NCBI RefSeq assembly: GCF_900009145.1
Contig: NZ_LN889802.1
Location: 467,904-531,903, forward strand
Length of the DNA stretch: 64,000 bases
Direction of reading: 5' to 3'
Source of the DNA: Planktothrix tepida PCC 9214
GTDB taxonomy: Bacteria > Cyanobacteriota > Cyanobacteriia > Cyanobacteriales > Microcoleaceae
The notes under the pieces are model-generated. The model was not told where the DNA came from, made no database searches, and saw only the letters and a list, made by a program, of their open reading frames with translations. Below are positions 47,254 to 55,587 of this stretch, in pieces. The position numbers and the translations under genes were made by a program. Within the stretch, counting starts at the first letter, position 1. The number at the start of each line of letters is the position of its first letter.

Positions 47254-47373
47254 TTAACGGGAGTTTGATATTATAGTTATCTTGTTCTGTCTGGAAAGAT
47301 GTAATATTTGAGATGGTAAACCTCCCCATAATAAGGCAGAAATCCAGATATTAACATCAACAACAACTTTCAT
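47254..47373 (-). pseudogene. truncated PIN-domain toxin (VapC-like)
   Basis: The frame starts with MKVVVDVNIWISALLWGGLP, the typical beginning of a PIN-domain ribonuclease toxin (first catalytic Asp at residue 6), and continues SQILHLSRQNKITII before a TAA after 39 codons. Intact PIN toxins are about 130-140 residues. Sequence beyond the stop does not resume a PIN pattern in any frame, so the rest seems deleted or replaced. Its ATG overlaps the stop of the antitoxin gene in an ATGA, preserving the original operon layout. The remaining fragment lacks most of the acidic catalytic residues and cannot be active. Confidence 0.7.
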
Positions 47374-47639
47374 GATTTACCCCACAATTCTTGCCTAACT
47401 TCTTTGACAATTGCACTAATTTCTTCTAAGGTTGGTTGTTCAGGATCAGGTTCTAATTGATCTAATTCTTGTAAAAACGAATCTAAGTCAACCGTTACAT
47501 TAGATTGTTTTTTCAGAATAATCTCTTGGTCTGTAATTGATATTTCATATTCCGTTAAAGGTTGCAGTTGTTGTAATATTTCTGTGGGAATTTCTAATTT
47601 TCCTTCAGAAGTGACTTTAGCAATGAGTTTTGTTGTCAT
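47370..47639 (-). CDS. AbrB/MazE-like antitoxin
   Basis: An 89-residue protein with a swapped-hairpin (SpoVT/AbrB-like) N-terminus: KLIAKVTSEGKLEIPTEILQQLQPLTEYEISITDQEIILKK, followed by an acidic C-terminal tail (LDSFLQELDQLEPDPEQPTLEEI) of the kind that wraps around a toxin. It is probably the antitoxin of the PIN toxin whose truncated remnant overlaps its stop codon. The antitoxin itself looks intact, with an ATG at 47639. It may persist as a free repressor or as protection against related toxins elsewhere, which is inference. Confidence 0.7.
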   Translation of the reverse strand: MTTKLIAKVTSEGKLEIPTEILQQLQPLTEYEISITDQEIILKKQSNVTVDLDSFLQELDQLEPDPEQPTLEEISAIVKEVRQELWGKS

Positions 47640-47769
47640 GTTTTTTTCCTGAGTTATTAGTGTGATGATTTAAAAAAAATGATGATCAGATTGATCTTAG
47701 GCTTAAGCCTAGCTTACCCTTAATTATAGCAACAGCTTTTCTGCGATCGCTCTCATACCCTAGATCTTG

Positions 47770-48474
47770 TTAAGGAGAATCTTGATTAACCCACAATTCT
47801 CCATTTTCGTGATTCAGTTCATTTTGTAAGATTTTATTATAAATTTCGGGTAAGTCACTGGTAATCATGTTATCTTCAATTCCATAGCCTAAACTTGTCC
47901 AGGTTCCTGATAATAATTTCAACACTTCATCCAGCCTATCTTCGCGCAATAATTGGGAAATATTCACTCCCCAAAACTTTTCATCTAATAACCAACGATA
48001 AACCACCGTATCTTGATATTCGGGTTCAAAACTATAGGGAAGCCAAAACCAAAATTGAGCAGGTTTAGGATGATAACGTTCTGCTTTTTCATCCCAAGTT
48101 GTTTTTAACATTTGATAGCGTCCGGCGGCGGTGCTACATTTCCCTTTATTCGGGCCTGTTACAATCTTAATACACTCATCAGGATGGCGATGCAAATCCG
48201 AGACATATTTTCCCCCATATAAAACATAATAGGGGTCAGAGTAACTAGATTCACTGGCGGAAATCGTTCGCATCAAAGCGCGAATATAGGGGTCACCACC
48301 GCGCATCACTAACGGTGGCCATTGTTCTTCCACCTGTTGATCAATTAAGGGGAGAGATTCAGGTCTTCCTTGACAACTTCTCACCCCAATAAAGGTTAAA
48401 CTAAACAGAAGCAAAACACTCCAAAATAGTCGCTTTCGACGACGAAGTTGGTCTTTTCTTCGAGAGATTCTCAT
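47770..48474 (-). CDS. lambda-R-like peptidoglycan muramidase with N-terminal anchor
   Basis: A 234-residue protein: a very basic N-terminus, one membrane span (about 17-33, LFWSVLLLFSLTFIGV), then a lysozyme-like domain (about 60-210). GGDPYIRALMRTISASESS carries the likely catalytic Glu, followed by YSDPYYVLYGG, TAAGRYQMLKTTW and a late ISQLLREDRLDEVLKLLSGTWTSLGYG. This pattern resembles phage lambda endolysin R and COG4678 muramidases, which cleave peptidoglycan. It is probably envelope-bound and used in wall remodelling. Its ATG overlaps the stop of the upstream NAD(P)-binding gene by one base (TAATG), so the two are coupled. No phage genes are nearby. Confidence 0.75.
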   Translation of the reverse strand: MRISRRKDQLRRRKRLFWSVLLLFSLTFIGVRSCQGRPESLPLIDQQVEEQWPPLVMRGGDPYIRALMRTISASESSYSDPYYVLYGGKYVSDLHRHPDECIKIVTGPNKGKCSTAAGRYQMLKTTWDEKAERYHPKPAQFWFWLPYSFEPEYQDTVVYRWLLDEKFWGVNISQLLREDRLDEVLKLLSGTWTSLGYGIEDNMITSDLPEIYNKILQNELNHENGELWVNQDSP

Positions 48475-49136
48475 TAGTTCAATACACTAGCAAACAGTTG
48501 TTCAAAAGGTTTTGGAGCCGCCTCTGAATTTGCTACAATTTCAACAATTTTATTTCGAGAATTATCCAAAAATAAGGCTTCTACGCAAACTTGAGCCACT
48601 TTAGTTCGCGGAATACTCCCCTCAAATAATGTATCGGCGGACTGCATCACAATGTTGTTATTATTATCCTCATTTTTTAACCCCCCTGGACGCACAATCG
48701 TATAAGTTAAACCGCTTTTTTGTAAATATTCCTCCGCTTGTTTTTTCCACACCAAAATTAACCAAAATAAATTTAATGGGTGAAAAAATTGGGAAACACA
48801 CAGAGAAGTCACTAAGACAAAGTGTTCAATTCCCTGAGCTTTGGCGACATCAACTAAATTTTGGGTTCCTTGATAATCGACTTGATAAGGCCCGGTGGGA
48901 TCAAAACTGGGTCTTGCACCTGTAGCACACAATACAACCGTACAATCACGGATGGTTGTGGCTAAAGTGTCGGGTTTTAAGACATCTCCCGTCACCAGTT
49001 CAACCGTTGGCGGTAAAATTTGTTGAGCCGTTTCGATATCCCGAACCAAAGCCTTTACGGGAATTTCCCGCTTGACTAATTCAGCGACAATCCGCCGTCC
49101 TGTTTCTCCCGTTGCACCCGCGACAAATGCTTTCAT
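48474..49136 (-). CDS. NAD(P)-binding SDR-like protein (atypical/NmrA-like)
   Basis: A 220-residue Rossmann protein. The N-terminus MKAFVAGATGETGRRIVAELVKREIPVKALVRD has the dinucleotide motif GATGxTGRR of atypical short-chain dehydrogenases. TGDVLKPDTL and VVLCATGARPSFDPTGPYQVDYQGTQNLVDVAKAQGIEHFVLVTSL follow. There is no clear YxxxK catalytic pair, so it may be a redox sensor, chaperone or chlorophyll-related factor like other plastid-type NAD(P)-binding proteins. The frame extends to 49178; the ATG at 49136 precedes the conserved strand directly. Its stop overlaps the muramidase start. Confidence 0.8.
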   Translation of the reverse strand: MKAFVAGATGETGRRIVAELVKREIPVKALVRDIETAQQILPPTVELVTGDVLKPDTLATTIRDCTVVLCATGARPSFDPTGPYQVDYQGTQNLVDVAKAQGIEHFVLVTSLCVSQFFHPLNLFWLILVWKKQAEEYLQKSGLTYTIVRPGGLKNEDNNNNIVMQSADTLFEGSIPRTKVAQVCVEALFLDNSRNKIVEIVANSEAAPKPFEQLFASVLN

Positions 49137-49431
49137 GTGATCAAACGTTTCTAAGTAGGGGTTAAGTTGTGTAAACAACCTCGAAATTTATAAAGTTAAG
49201 ATAGGCTAGATTGGATTTATTCTTGGATTGATGCCCATTTTCCAATTGTCTGCACATATCTTCCTGTTTACGTTTCAGGTTTTATTTTTATCCCTGGATT
49301 TTGACAGGATTGTCTCGCACCTGCTAAGTTATTGTAACTGGTGTCAACATCGCGATGTTGAAAACCCAGGTGGGTTTTTGCGACCTTCACCCCCTGTTTT
49401 AACCAAGTTTCCGCTTGGGAAAGGGGTGAGG

Positions 49432-49833
49432 TTAATCTTCAGATTTCTCGAAATCTAACGCCGCAGAATTCATACAATAACGTTGTCCAGTAGGTTTAGG
49501 CCCATCCTCAAAAACATGACCTAAATGGGCATCACAAGCCGCACAAAGAACTTCAGTTCGACGCATGAAGAAACTAACATCACTTTTTAAACTAATATTA
49601 TCTTCTTTGAGCGGTTGCCAAAAACTCGGCCATCCGGTTCCTGAATCAAATTTTGTCTCAGAACTAAATAACTCGGTTCCACAACAAACGCATTTATAAA
49701 TACCCTTTTCTTTATTATTATGGTATTTTCCAGTAAATGCGCGTTCTGTACCTTTTTTGCGAGTTACATGGAACTGTTCATCGGTTAATTGTTGTTTCCA
49801 TTCAGCATCCGTTTTTTTGATTTTTTCTACCAT
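49432..49833 (-). CDS. msrB: peptide-methionine (R)-S-oxide reductase
   Basis: A 133-residue MsrB that repairs methionine-R-sulfoxide. Zinc-binding CxxC pairs are at CVCCGTELF and [12 protein letters not shown], the substrate block is [11 protein letters not shown], and the catalytic cysteine is in [11 protein letters not shown]. All active residues are present and length is normal. It starts at the ATG at 49833. It stands alone, and its upstream neighbour on the same strand is the DUF2996 gene. Thioredoxin probably recycles the enzyme, as in the family. Confidence 0.95.
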   Translation of the reverse strand: MVEKIKKTDAEWKQQLTDEQFHVTRKKGTERAFTGKYHNNKEKGIYKCVCCGTELFSSETKFDSGTGWPSFWQPLKEDNISLKSDVSFFMRRTEVLCAACDAHLGHVFEDGPKPTGQRYCMNSAALDFEKSED

Positions 49834-49912
49834 AGAACCTCTAGGACAAATGGGGTGATTGATACAGGGTTGGGTTTCGCCTCAACCCAACAAACTAGGA
49901 TTAAAATTAGAA

Positions 49913-50371
49913 TTAGTTACGAGTTAACCATTTTTGTGCATTCAGACGTTGAACAACTCCAAACACTAATAAATCGAGGGTAATCTTTCGTTCATCGACT
50001 AAAAATGATTCAATCGTAGAGGGTTTATTCCCATTTAAAGCACAGGTAAATAGCTTTTGAGATTTGATATCTTCATTGGGAAAATAGAGATTAAACTGTC
50101 GCTTTCCCGCTTGCCATTTACCAACTACTTGCCAACAATCTTCATTAATTCCTAACCCCGAAGGCAATTTTTCTTTAGCAAATTTCAGGTCTAAATCCTC
50201 AACGCCTTGACTATTTAATGCTTTTTGTAAGGCGGGAATATAGTCTTGTTGGATAAACTCTGGAAAGGGTTTATCTTCTAAAGCAGGTGCTTTGGGTTTC
50301 TTCTCGGCAGGTTTTTTCGCTTCTGTTTCTGGGGCGGTGGTTTCAGCCTTGGGTTTTGTTTCCTCAGACAT
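49913..50371 (-). CDS. DUF2996 family protein
   Basis: A 152-residue protein with a Lys/Glu/Pro/Ala-rich disordered N-terminus (about 1-33) and a compact domain (about 34-150): FPEFIQQDYIPALQKALNSQGVEDLDLKF, CWQVVGKWQAGKRQFNLYFPNEDI, and a final IESFLVDERKITLDLLVFGVVQRLNAQKWL. I recognise DUF2996, conserved in cyanobacteria and plastids and of unknown function. No signal peptide is present. Confidence 0.85.
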   Translation of the reverse strand: MSEETKPKAETTAPETEAKKPAEKKPKAPALEDKPFPEFIQQDYIPALQKALNSQGVEDLDLKFAKEKLPSGLGINEDCWQVVGKWQAGKRQFNLYFPNEDIKSQKLFTCALNGNKPSTIESFLVDERKITLDLLVFGVVQRLNAQKWLTRN

Positions 50372-50493
50372 AGAGACTTCCTTCTGTTAATGTCAACAAC
50401 AATTCACGGCAATATTGAAAATATTTTAACGGATCACAGATCACAATGCAGGGGTGGGAAAACCCTACCCCTAAATTTTTACTCCATCGCGGA

Positions 50494-51381
50494 TTAAATT
50501 TCTGCGACGGCTCGTTCAATTAAACGACGGGCTAAGGTTTGAGTTCCCGTATGGGTATAATAGTTAGTGGTCATGTCCAAAAATGCAGCGACATAATCTA
50601 ACTTATCATTGGTAATATCAACAAACCCTTGCAGATTTTTAACCACTTTTTCAGGGGTTAAATTATGTTGGGAAACAAAATCCCCCATCCAACCCGTGAC
50701 GGAACCAAAACTCTGTTGAATCAAGTTGAGTTTCTGTTGAGAACTATTACCCGGAATCACATCTTGAATTTTTTTAAACCCTTCATTTTGCTCTAATTCT
50801 TTGGGTGTTAATCCTTGAATAGTAGATAACGCTGAACTAATAAAATCTGGCCCTAAAGGAATTAAACCATCTAAACAAACTAATGCAGTCATCCGCATTA
50901 AGGATTCGCCGCTATAATCTGCTAATGAACCCACGAAATCCCCAATACTATCACCTGGAATTCCATTAATTAAACAAAATCCTACTAATTCTGCCACTAA
51001 TTTCAAGGATAAATCAATGGCTTGGGCTTTATTGGCTTTAGGAGTTAAATGATTTAAAAATCCTAAAAAGCTAATATTTTCTCCAATTTTATTGGCTAAC
51101 GCTGCTGTTCCTAAAGCGGTTCCAGCACTATCAATGGTTTGATATAACCACAACGCTTTTTGATAGCCTTCACTTTTATCATTATACAGCCATAACGCCC
51201 GTTCACTAATTTGTTGAATCAGGGCAGGATCATTTTCTCCTGTAATCGTGCGAACGCTATTTTCAAACCCAACTAAATTATTCCATTGACCGGGAATTAC
51301 AAAGTCTAACCCGCGTAAAACCATGACGGTAACGCCACCTGTGGGTAATTCATCCACTAATTGAGTAATCGTTTTGCTCAC
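50494..51381 (-). CDS. conserved-type protein of unknown function
   Basis: A 295-residue, mostly helical protein I do not recognise. Features: ITQLVDELPTGGVTVMVLRGLDFVIPGQWNNLVGFENSVRTI (excerpt: FVIPGQWNNLVGF) early, several Gly-rich amphipathic segments, and a C-terminus LDYVAAFLDMTTNYYTHTGTQTL. There is no clear membrane span and no catalytic motif. The longest frame begins with TTG at 51396, but AGGAGAAGG at 51385-51393 reads as a strong ribosome site before the GTG at 51381, so I take GTG as the start. Such soluble helical proteins are often specific to cyanobacteria, which is inference. Confidence 0.7.
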   Translation of the reverse strand: MSKTITQLVDELPTGGVTVMVLRGLDFVIPGQWNNLVGFENSVRTITGENDPALIQQISERALWLYNDKSEGYQKALWLYQTIDSAGTALGTAALANKIGENISFLGFLNHLTPKANKAQAIDLSLKLVAELVGFCLINGIPGDSIGDFVGSLADYSGESLMRMTALVCLDGLIPLGPDFISSALSTIQGLTPKELEQNEGFKKIQDVIPGNSSQQKLNLIQQSFGSVTGWMGDFVSQHNLTPEKVVKNLQGFVDITNDKLDYVAAFLDMTTNYYTHTGTQTLARRLIERAVAEI

Positions 51382-51436
51382 AATCCTTCTCCTCAAAAAC
51401 TATTGTAAAAAATCATCAAGATCGAATTTATCGATA

Positions 51437-51943
51437 TTATTTTAGTCGGGATAATCCACTTAAATCAAATTTTTCAATCCATTCTTCTCGGTCACCAGCA
51501 TCAAAGGAGGCTGAACGAGATTGAACTTTAACTTGATAGCGGTTAGAGACTAAAATAGCAGTGATATTTGTGCCTTGAGTCACCGCCGGAAAGCCATCAA
51601 TGGTTTTGCTGCTGCTTTTAAATTTTGTAGCCGCGCTAGGACTATTAGCAATATCATTAATCGAAAGCATTGCCACATTTTGCCCATCTTTATTCAATTT
51701 GGCTTCAGCAAAACCCGTTTTTTCTTGAGCAAAAACCACTTTATACTCATCTTCACTTTTCGGGAAAAATTTATTAAAACTTCCCCCGGAAACGGGTTTC
51801 TGTGCAACAGCAGGTTGCGCTGGACTACTAACAGATTGATTCCCCTGTGGTGGCGCGGAAGTTGTTCCAGCACAAGCGGATACAAATAACGACATTGCCA
51901 AAGTTAAGGCAATTAAAACTTTAGGAAATCGTTTTAAATTCAT
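51437..51943 (-). CDS. lipoprotein of unknown function
   Basis: A 168-residue protein with a lipoprotein signal, MNLKRFPKVLIALTLAMSL followed by FVSAC, so it should be lipidated at Cys24. A Pro/Gln/Ser-rich linker (about 28-50) leads to a compact domain (about 53-168) with FNKFFPKSEDEYKVVFAQEKTGFAEAKL and a final FDAGDREEWIEKFDLSGLSRL. No family is recognised. The frame is open to 52015, but the ATG at 51943 starts the signal peptide. It is followed in the same direction by the 295-residue gene, 55 bases away. Confidence 0.75.
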   Translation of the reverse strand: MNLKRFPKVLIALTLAMSLFVSACAGTTSAPPQGNQSVSSPAQPAVAQKPVSGGSFNKFFPKSEDEYKVVFAQEKTGFAEAKLNKDGQNVAMLSINDIANSPSAATKFKSSSKTIDGFPAVTQGTNITAILVSNRYQVKVQSRSASFDAGDREEWIEKFDLSGLSRLK

Positions 51944-52065
51944 AGGTTCAGTTAGACAGAAGGTAAAAAATAACCCATTATTTCCTCTATCTTGAGGAAA
52001 ATAACCGCTATTCACCCTAGTATACGCTTTTTACACAGACCGAGAAGCCAGAAGTTCTATAAGGT

Positions 52066-52476
52066 TTATTGCATCAAGGATTGAAGATAGTTATACCACC
52101 GGACAGCCAGAGAAATTTCAGTAAAAGGAATTTGGACAATTTTAGCAGAATTTTTGAATCTAAATTCTAAGGCAATCGCTTTTCCTTTCTCCGGGGGAAT
52201 ATTGGGGTCAATAGCTTGATTATCCACGAATAATCCTAGAGACGCTACCTCGTTGAGGGAAAAGGTTTGTAAATTAATTGGCCCTTTGCGGGTGGGTTTT
52301 CCCCAGGTTAAGTCTGCTTCCTTTAACCCCAAGACTGCATAAATATCATATTTAGCTTTATCAAAATTGGTCGCCCAAGCTTGATAAGCTTCAAGTTTTT
52401 GGTATTCATTCCAACCCGACCACGCTAAACCCATAAACACCGCCAGTAGGGGAAGCCACAATAAACCGCGTTCCAT
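52066..52476 (-). CDS. hypothetical membrane-anchored protein
   Basis: A 136-residue protein with one N-terminal hydrophobic helix (about 4-21, LLWLPLLAVFMGLAWSG) and a soluble remainder. The pattern YDIYAVLGLKEADLTWGKPTRKGPINLQTFSLNEVASLGLFVDNQ and a C-terminal AVRWYNYLQSL are visible, but I do not recognise the family. It is probably anchored in the cytoplasmic or thylakoid membrane. It lies upstream of the lipoprotein gene on the same strand with a 122-base gap and is divergent from the subtilase. Confidence 0.6.
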   Translation of the reverse strand: MERGLLWLPLLAVFMGLAWSGWNEYQKLEAYQAWATNFDKAKYDIYAVLGLKEADLTWGKPTRKGPINLQTFSLNEVASLGLFVDNQAIDPNIPPEKGKAIALEFRFKNSAKIVQIPFTEISLAVRWYNYLQSLMQ

Positions 52477-52681
52477 TGCAATTTTTACTCCGTATAAATT
52501 TATTTTCTATGATCCTTTATTTTGAGAACAGTAGATAGAATAGAAACACGATTGTATAACAGGGAACAGCACCCAAGAAACCGGGTTTCTTCCCTTTGTC
52601 GGTTGTCCACAAGATTTAGTTTCACCAAACCCGGTTTCTGGAAAGTACCAACCTCTCATCAACCCCAAGCGTTGAAAAACG

Positions 52682-54514
52682 ATGAAAAAATTTTTCCTCT
52701 TCTGCTTATTTTTAATTGGCTTAGGCTGGGCAATTTCTAACTTTTCCGGTCTAGCTAATCAAGGTAGTTATGACAGCATTGTCCTTGACTTTCGAGAATC
52801 TTTAGGAGAAGAACAAATTGCCAACCAAGTGCGGTCACTCGCTGAACAATATCAAATTGTTCCCTATCTCAATAGTGAATTTTCCAAGGAAGATCACGTT
52901 TATGTTGTTCGCGGGGATGAAAAACTACTGAAATCCTTGAGAAAATCCCTAGGAAAGCAAACGGAATTTATAGAACCCAACTACATTTATCGGGCTGATG
53001 AAATTCCAGGGAAAAACGCCCAAGCCGCGATTATTTATCATACGGCTAATACGATTCCTAATGATCCATTATACGGTCAACAATGGAATTTTCGCAGTAT
53101 TAATATTGAAGGGGCTTGGAGTGAAACCCAAGGGGAAGGAATTACCGTTGCGGTTATTGATACCGGAGTCAGTCGGGTTCCTGATTTAGAACAAACCCAA
53201 TTTGTGGAAGGCTATGATTTTGTTAACGATAAAATAGAAGCCTTTGATGATAACGGACATGGAACCCATGTAGCTGGAACCATTGCCCAATCTACTAATA
53301 ATAATTATGGCGTAACTGGGATTGCTTACAAAGCCAAAATTATGCCCTTAAAAGTCTTAAGTGCAGGGGGGGGCGGAACCATTTCTGATATTGCAGAAGC
53401 GATTAAATTTGCGGCTGACCATGGCGCTGATGTGATTAATTTAAGTTTAGGCGGAAGTGGCGAAAGTGGGTTAATGCAAGAAGCCATTGATTATGCCTAT
53501 TCTAAAAGAATTGTAATTGTTGGTGCTGCGGGAAATGCAGGGCAAAATTCCGCCGGATATCCAGCCCGTTATCCCAAAGTTTTGGGTGTTGCTGCTTTAG
53601 ATGCGGCTGGAAATAAAACTCCCTATTCTAACTTTGGGGCTGGTGTTGATATTGCCGCCCCCGGAGGATTAATTGAAGGAGAAAATGAAGTCGGAGGAAT
53701 CTTACAAAATACGATTGACCCGACCACAGGTGAAGCTGTATTTGCAGCTTTTCAAGGAACCAGTATGGCGGTGCCTCACGTCGCTGGGGTAGCGGCATTA
53801 ATTAAAGCCAGTGGCGTTATCGAACCCGACCAAGTTGTTAATCTTCTCAAAGAATCTGCCCGTAAAGTTTCAGAAGACCCTTTAAATTATTTTGGGGCTG
53901 GTCATTTAGATGCAACTAATGCTGTACAAATGGCATTAAAAGGACAAATTACCTTCCGCGATTTCTTCCGGTGGTTACGCGATAATGGCTATCTGAATCC
54001 TCGGTTTTGGGTTGATGGTGGGGCTGTGGCATTATTGCCTAAATTAGCGATGGTTTTAGGTTCCTATTTATTAGCTTGGTTTCTGCGAAATTATTTCCCC
54101 TTCCAATGGGGTTGGTCATTAACCGGAGGATTAATTGCGGGAAGTAGTGGTTTATTTTTCCTGCGAGGTTTCTATATCTTTGATTTACCTCAATGGCCGA
54201 TGCGAATTATGGGCAGTTCTGTACCGGAATTAGGCGGTGTAATTCAAGGAAGTGCTGTATTAAATCCCATTTTTGCCAGTGTACTGATTCCCGCCATTTT
54301 GATTGTATTATTGCTTGGGCATCCCCAATGGAAGTGGATTGCAATTGGACTGACGATTGGAACCGCGAGTTGTTTAGGAATTAATGCGATAGTGTCTCCT
54401 GCTGTTTGGGGATTAGGAACAGGCTGGGCTGCTCAACTGTTCCTGATTCTCAATGCTTTGTTATGTTTTGGTTTAGCTCGTTTAGCCATTAAAACTCAAG
54501 TGAAAACCGTATGA
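52682..54514 (+). CDS. subtilisin-like S8 protease with C-terminal membrane domain
   Basis: A 610-residue exported serine protease. A signal/anchor helix (about 3-20) is followed by an inhibitor-like propeptide (about 30-100) and the S8 domain (about 140-420). The triad is Asp in VAVIDTGVS, His in GHGTHVAGT and Ser in GTSMAVPHVAG, with the oxyanion Asn in GAAGNAG. After the protease come several hydrophobic spans (about 455-600), so the mature enzyme is probably tethered to the membrane rather than released. The stop overlaps the next gene's ATG (ATGA), which couples their translation. The C-terminal membrane part is unusual for S8 proteases. Confidence 0.88.
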   Translation: MKKFFLFCLFLIGLGWAISNFSGLANQGSYDSIVLDFRESLGEEQIANQVRSLAEQYQIVPYLNSEFSKEDHVYVVRGDEKLLKSLRKSLGKQTEFIEPNYIYRADEIPGKNAQAAIIYHTANTIPNDPLYGQQWNFRSINIEGAWSETQGEGITVAVIDTGVSRVPDLEQTQFVEGYDFVNDKIEAFDDNGHGTHVAGTIAQSTNNNYGVTGIAYKAKIMPLKVLSAGGGGTISDIAEAIKFAADHGADVINLSLGGSGESGLMQEAIDYAYSKRIVIVGAAGNAGQNSAGYPARYPKVLGVAALDAAGNKTPYSNFGAGVDIAAPGGLIEGENEVGGILQNTIDPTTGEAVFAAFQGTSMAVPHVAGVAALIKASGVIEPDQVVNLLKESARKVSEDPLNYFGAGHLDATNAVQMALKGQITFRDFFRWLRDNGYLNPRFWVDGGAVALLPKLAMVLGSYLLAWFLRNYFPFQWGWSLTGGLIAGSSGLFFLRGFYIFDLPQWPMRIMGSSVPELGGVIQGSAVLNPIFASVLIPAILIVLLLGHPQWKWIAIGLTIGTASCLGINAIVSPAVWGLGTGWAAQLFLILNALLCFGLARLAIKTQVKTV

Positions 54515-54729
54515 CTATTACAGTAACAGGCACTATTGAACGCAAAGGATTTGGTTTTGGAACCTGGGCATTAGTCAGCGATAACAAAACCTATGAACTG
54601 CACAATCCTCCTTCAGATTTGCAAAAAGCAGGGTTAAAAGTTACTGTTCAAGGTCAGGTTCGAGATGATGTGATGACCTTAGCAATGATTGGCCCAGTTT
54701 TACAAATCGAATCCTTTGAAACCGCTTAA
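54511..54729 (+). CDS. 72-residue beta-rich protein coupled to the subtilase
   Basis: A 72-residue protein with an OB-like strand pattern: ITVTGTIERKGFGFGTWALVSDNKTYELHNPPSDLQKAGLKVTVQGQVRDDVMTLAMIGPVLQIESFE (shown in part: GTIERKGFGFGTWALV, VTVQGQVRDD). It resembles DUF5818-type small proteins, tentatively. It has no signal peptide. The ATG overlaps the subtilase stop by four bases, so it is made from the same transcript. A role as a protease partner is possible but only inferred from coupling. Confidence 0.7.
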   Translation: MTITVTGTIERKGFGFGTWALVSDNKTYELHNPPSDLQKAGLKVTVQGQVRDDVMTLAMIGPVLQIESFETA

Positions 54730-54817
54730 TTTCTACTCTATTTTAAGCGTGAGGGTGGGTTTATCAAAGACATTTGTAAGTCACAAATTCTCTAACATAA
54801 CCCGCCCCAAAACTTAA

Positions 54818-55357
54818 TTATTTAAAATCTCGTCTGGTTAAACCGGTAGACCGAATTTGAACTTGACAACGTAAAGGAGAGGTTGTGAAATCACAATGAT
54901 AATAGGCGAGTAAATCTCCTTGTAGATTACAAACTCGTAAATTATAACCATAACTTCGAGTTACATTAGCAAATCGATTCACAAATACATATTGTCCTAA
55001 ATATCGTTCTGCATTCCAATTTTCTCGCTCTACAACTAATGTTACCGGGGAATCTAAATAAAGATTAGGTGAAAGTTGAATAACGCTATTTTCAATATAC
55101 CAAGTTTGCAGAACTTTACCTCCATAAAGTTGTTGTGCTAACCAAAGACTGGGAATACTCGGTTCAGTTTGAGATAGAGGAGGAAAGGGTAAAACCGCAT
55201 CTTCTGAAAAACAGGGTTTAGGCGGTTTATTCAGGTCAGGGGATACAGAATCTTCTTCGGGTACGGGTAATATTTGCGATCGCACGGGAACAATTAAACT
55301 ATTAAAAATCAAGATAAAAGCAATAAAAATTTTAGCCTGTTTATTAATTGAATTCAT
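54818..55357 (-). CDS. hypothetical exported protein
   Basis: A 179-residue protein with an N-terminal signal peptide (about 8-28, IFIAFILIFNSLIVPVRSQ) and a probable cleavage site after RSQ. The mature part has a Pro/Glu-rich start and a beta-rich domain (SLWLAQQLYGGKVLQTWYIENS, VTLVVERENWNAERYLGQYVFVNRF, LLAYYHCDFTTSPLRCQVQIRS) with two or three Cys that could form disulfides. I do not recognise the family. A short MITE-like element lies directly upstream of its start. Confidence 0.65.
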   Translation of the reverse strand: MNSINKQAKIFIAFILIFNSLIVPVRSQILPVPEEDSVSPDLNKPPKPCFSEDAVLPFPPLSQTEPSIPSLWLAQQLYGGKVLQTWYIENSVIQLSPNLYLDSPVTLVVERENWNAERYLGQYVFVNRFANVTRSYGYNLRVCNLQGDLLAYYHCDFTTSPLRCQVQIRSTGLTRRDFK

Positions 55358-55383
55358 AAATTAAAATAAAATAATATAATATA

Positions 55384-55531
55384 TATAGCAAGTCTAAATG
55401 GATTGTACAATCCTAATCATAAATATTATTAATCCTAAAAAATGGATACAAATCCCAGGGTTGAGGCGCGCCTCAACCCTACGATAAGTTGAATTTTAAG
55501 ACATTTCCACAACTGATTTAGACTTGCTATA
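55384..55531. repeat. 148-bp MITE with perfect 16-bp terminal inverted repeats
   Basis: TATAGCAAGTCTAAAT at 55384-55399 is repeated in exact inverted form at 55516-55531. Inside is a perfect 24-bp palindrome (55457-55480, centred on GGCGCGCC). There is no coding capacity. The TA at each end fits a TA target-site preference, as in IS630/mariner-type elements. The TATAGCAA ends resemble those of the elements at 24617 and 41155, so all may be mobilised by related transposases. Confidence 0.8.
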
Positions 55532-55587
55532 ATAGCAGGATTCAAGAAGGACTCAGCAGTTAAACGTTAATTATTTCCCCTCCCTCT

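Noticed and set aside
47770..48474. Phage endolysin as a sign of a prophage
   Set aside because: It has a cellular signal anchor, is coupled to a housekeeping-type NAD(P)-binding gene, and no other phage genes are nearby.
49228..49458. 76-codon plus-strand frame between msrB and the SDR-like gene
   Set aside because: It begins protein-like (hydrophobic) but then runs through GC-rich intergenic sequence into msrB antisense; no homology pattern is recognisable.
52522..52740. 72-codon plus-strand frame upstream of the subtilase
   Set aside because: It overlaps the start of the well-supported protease in another frame, has no ribosome site and reads through an intergenic repeat.
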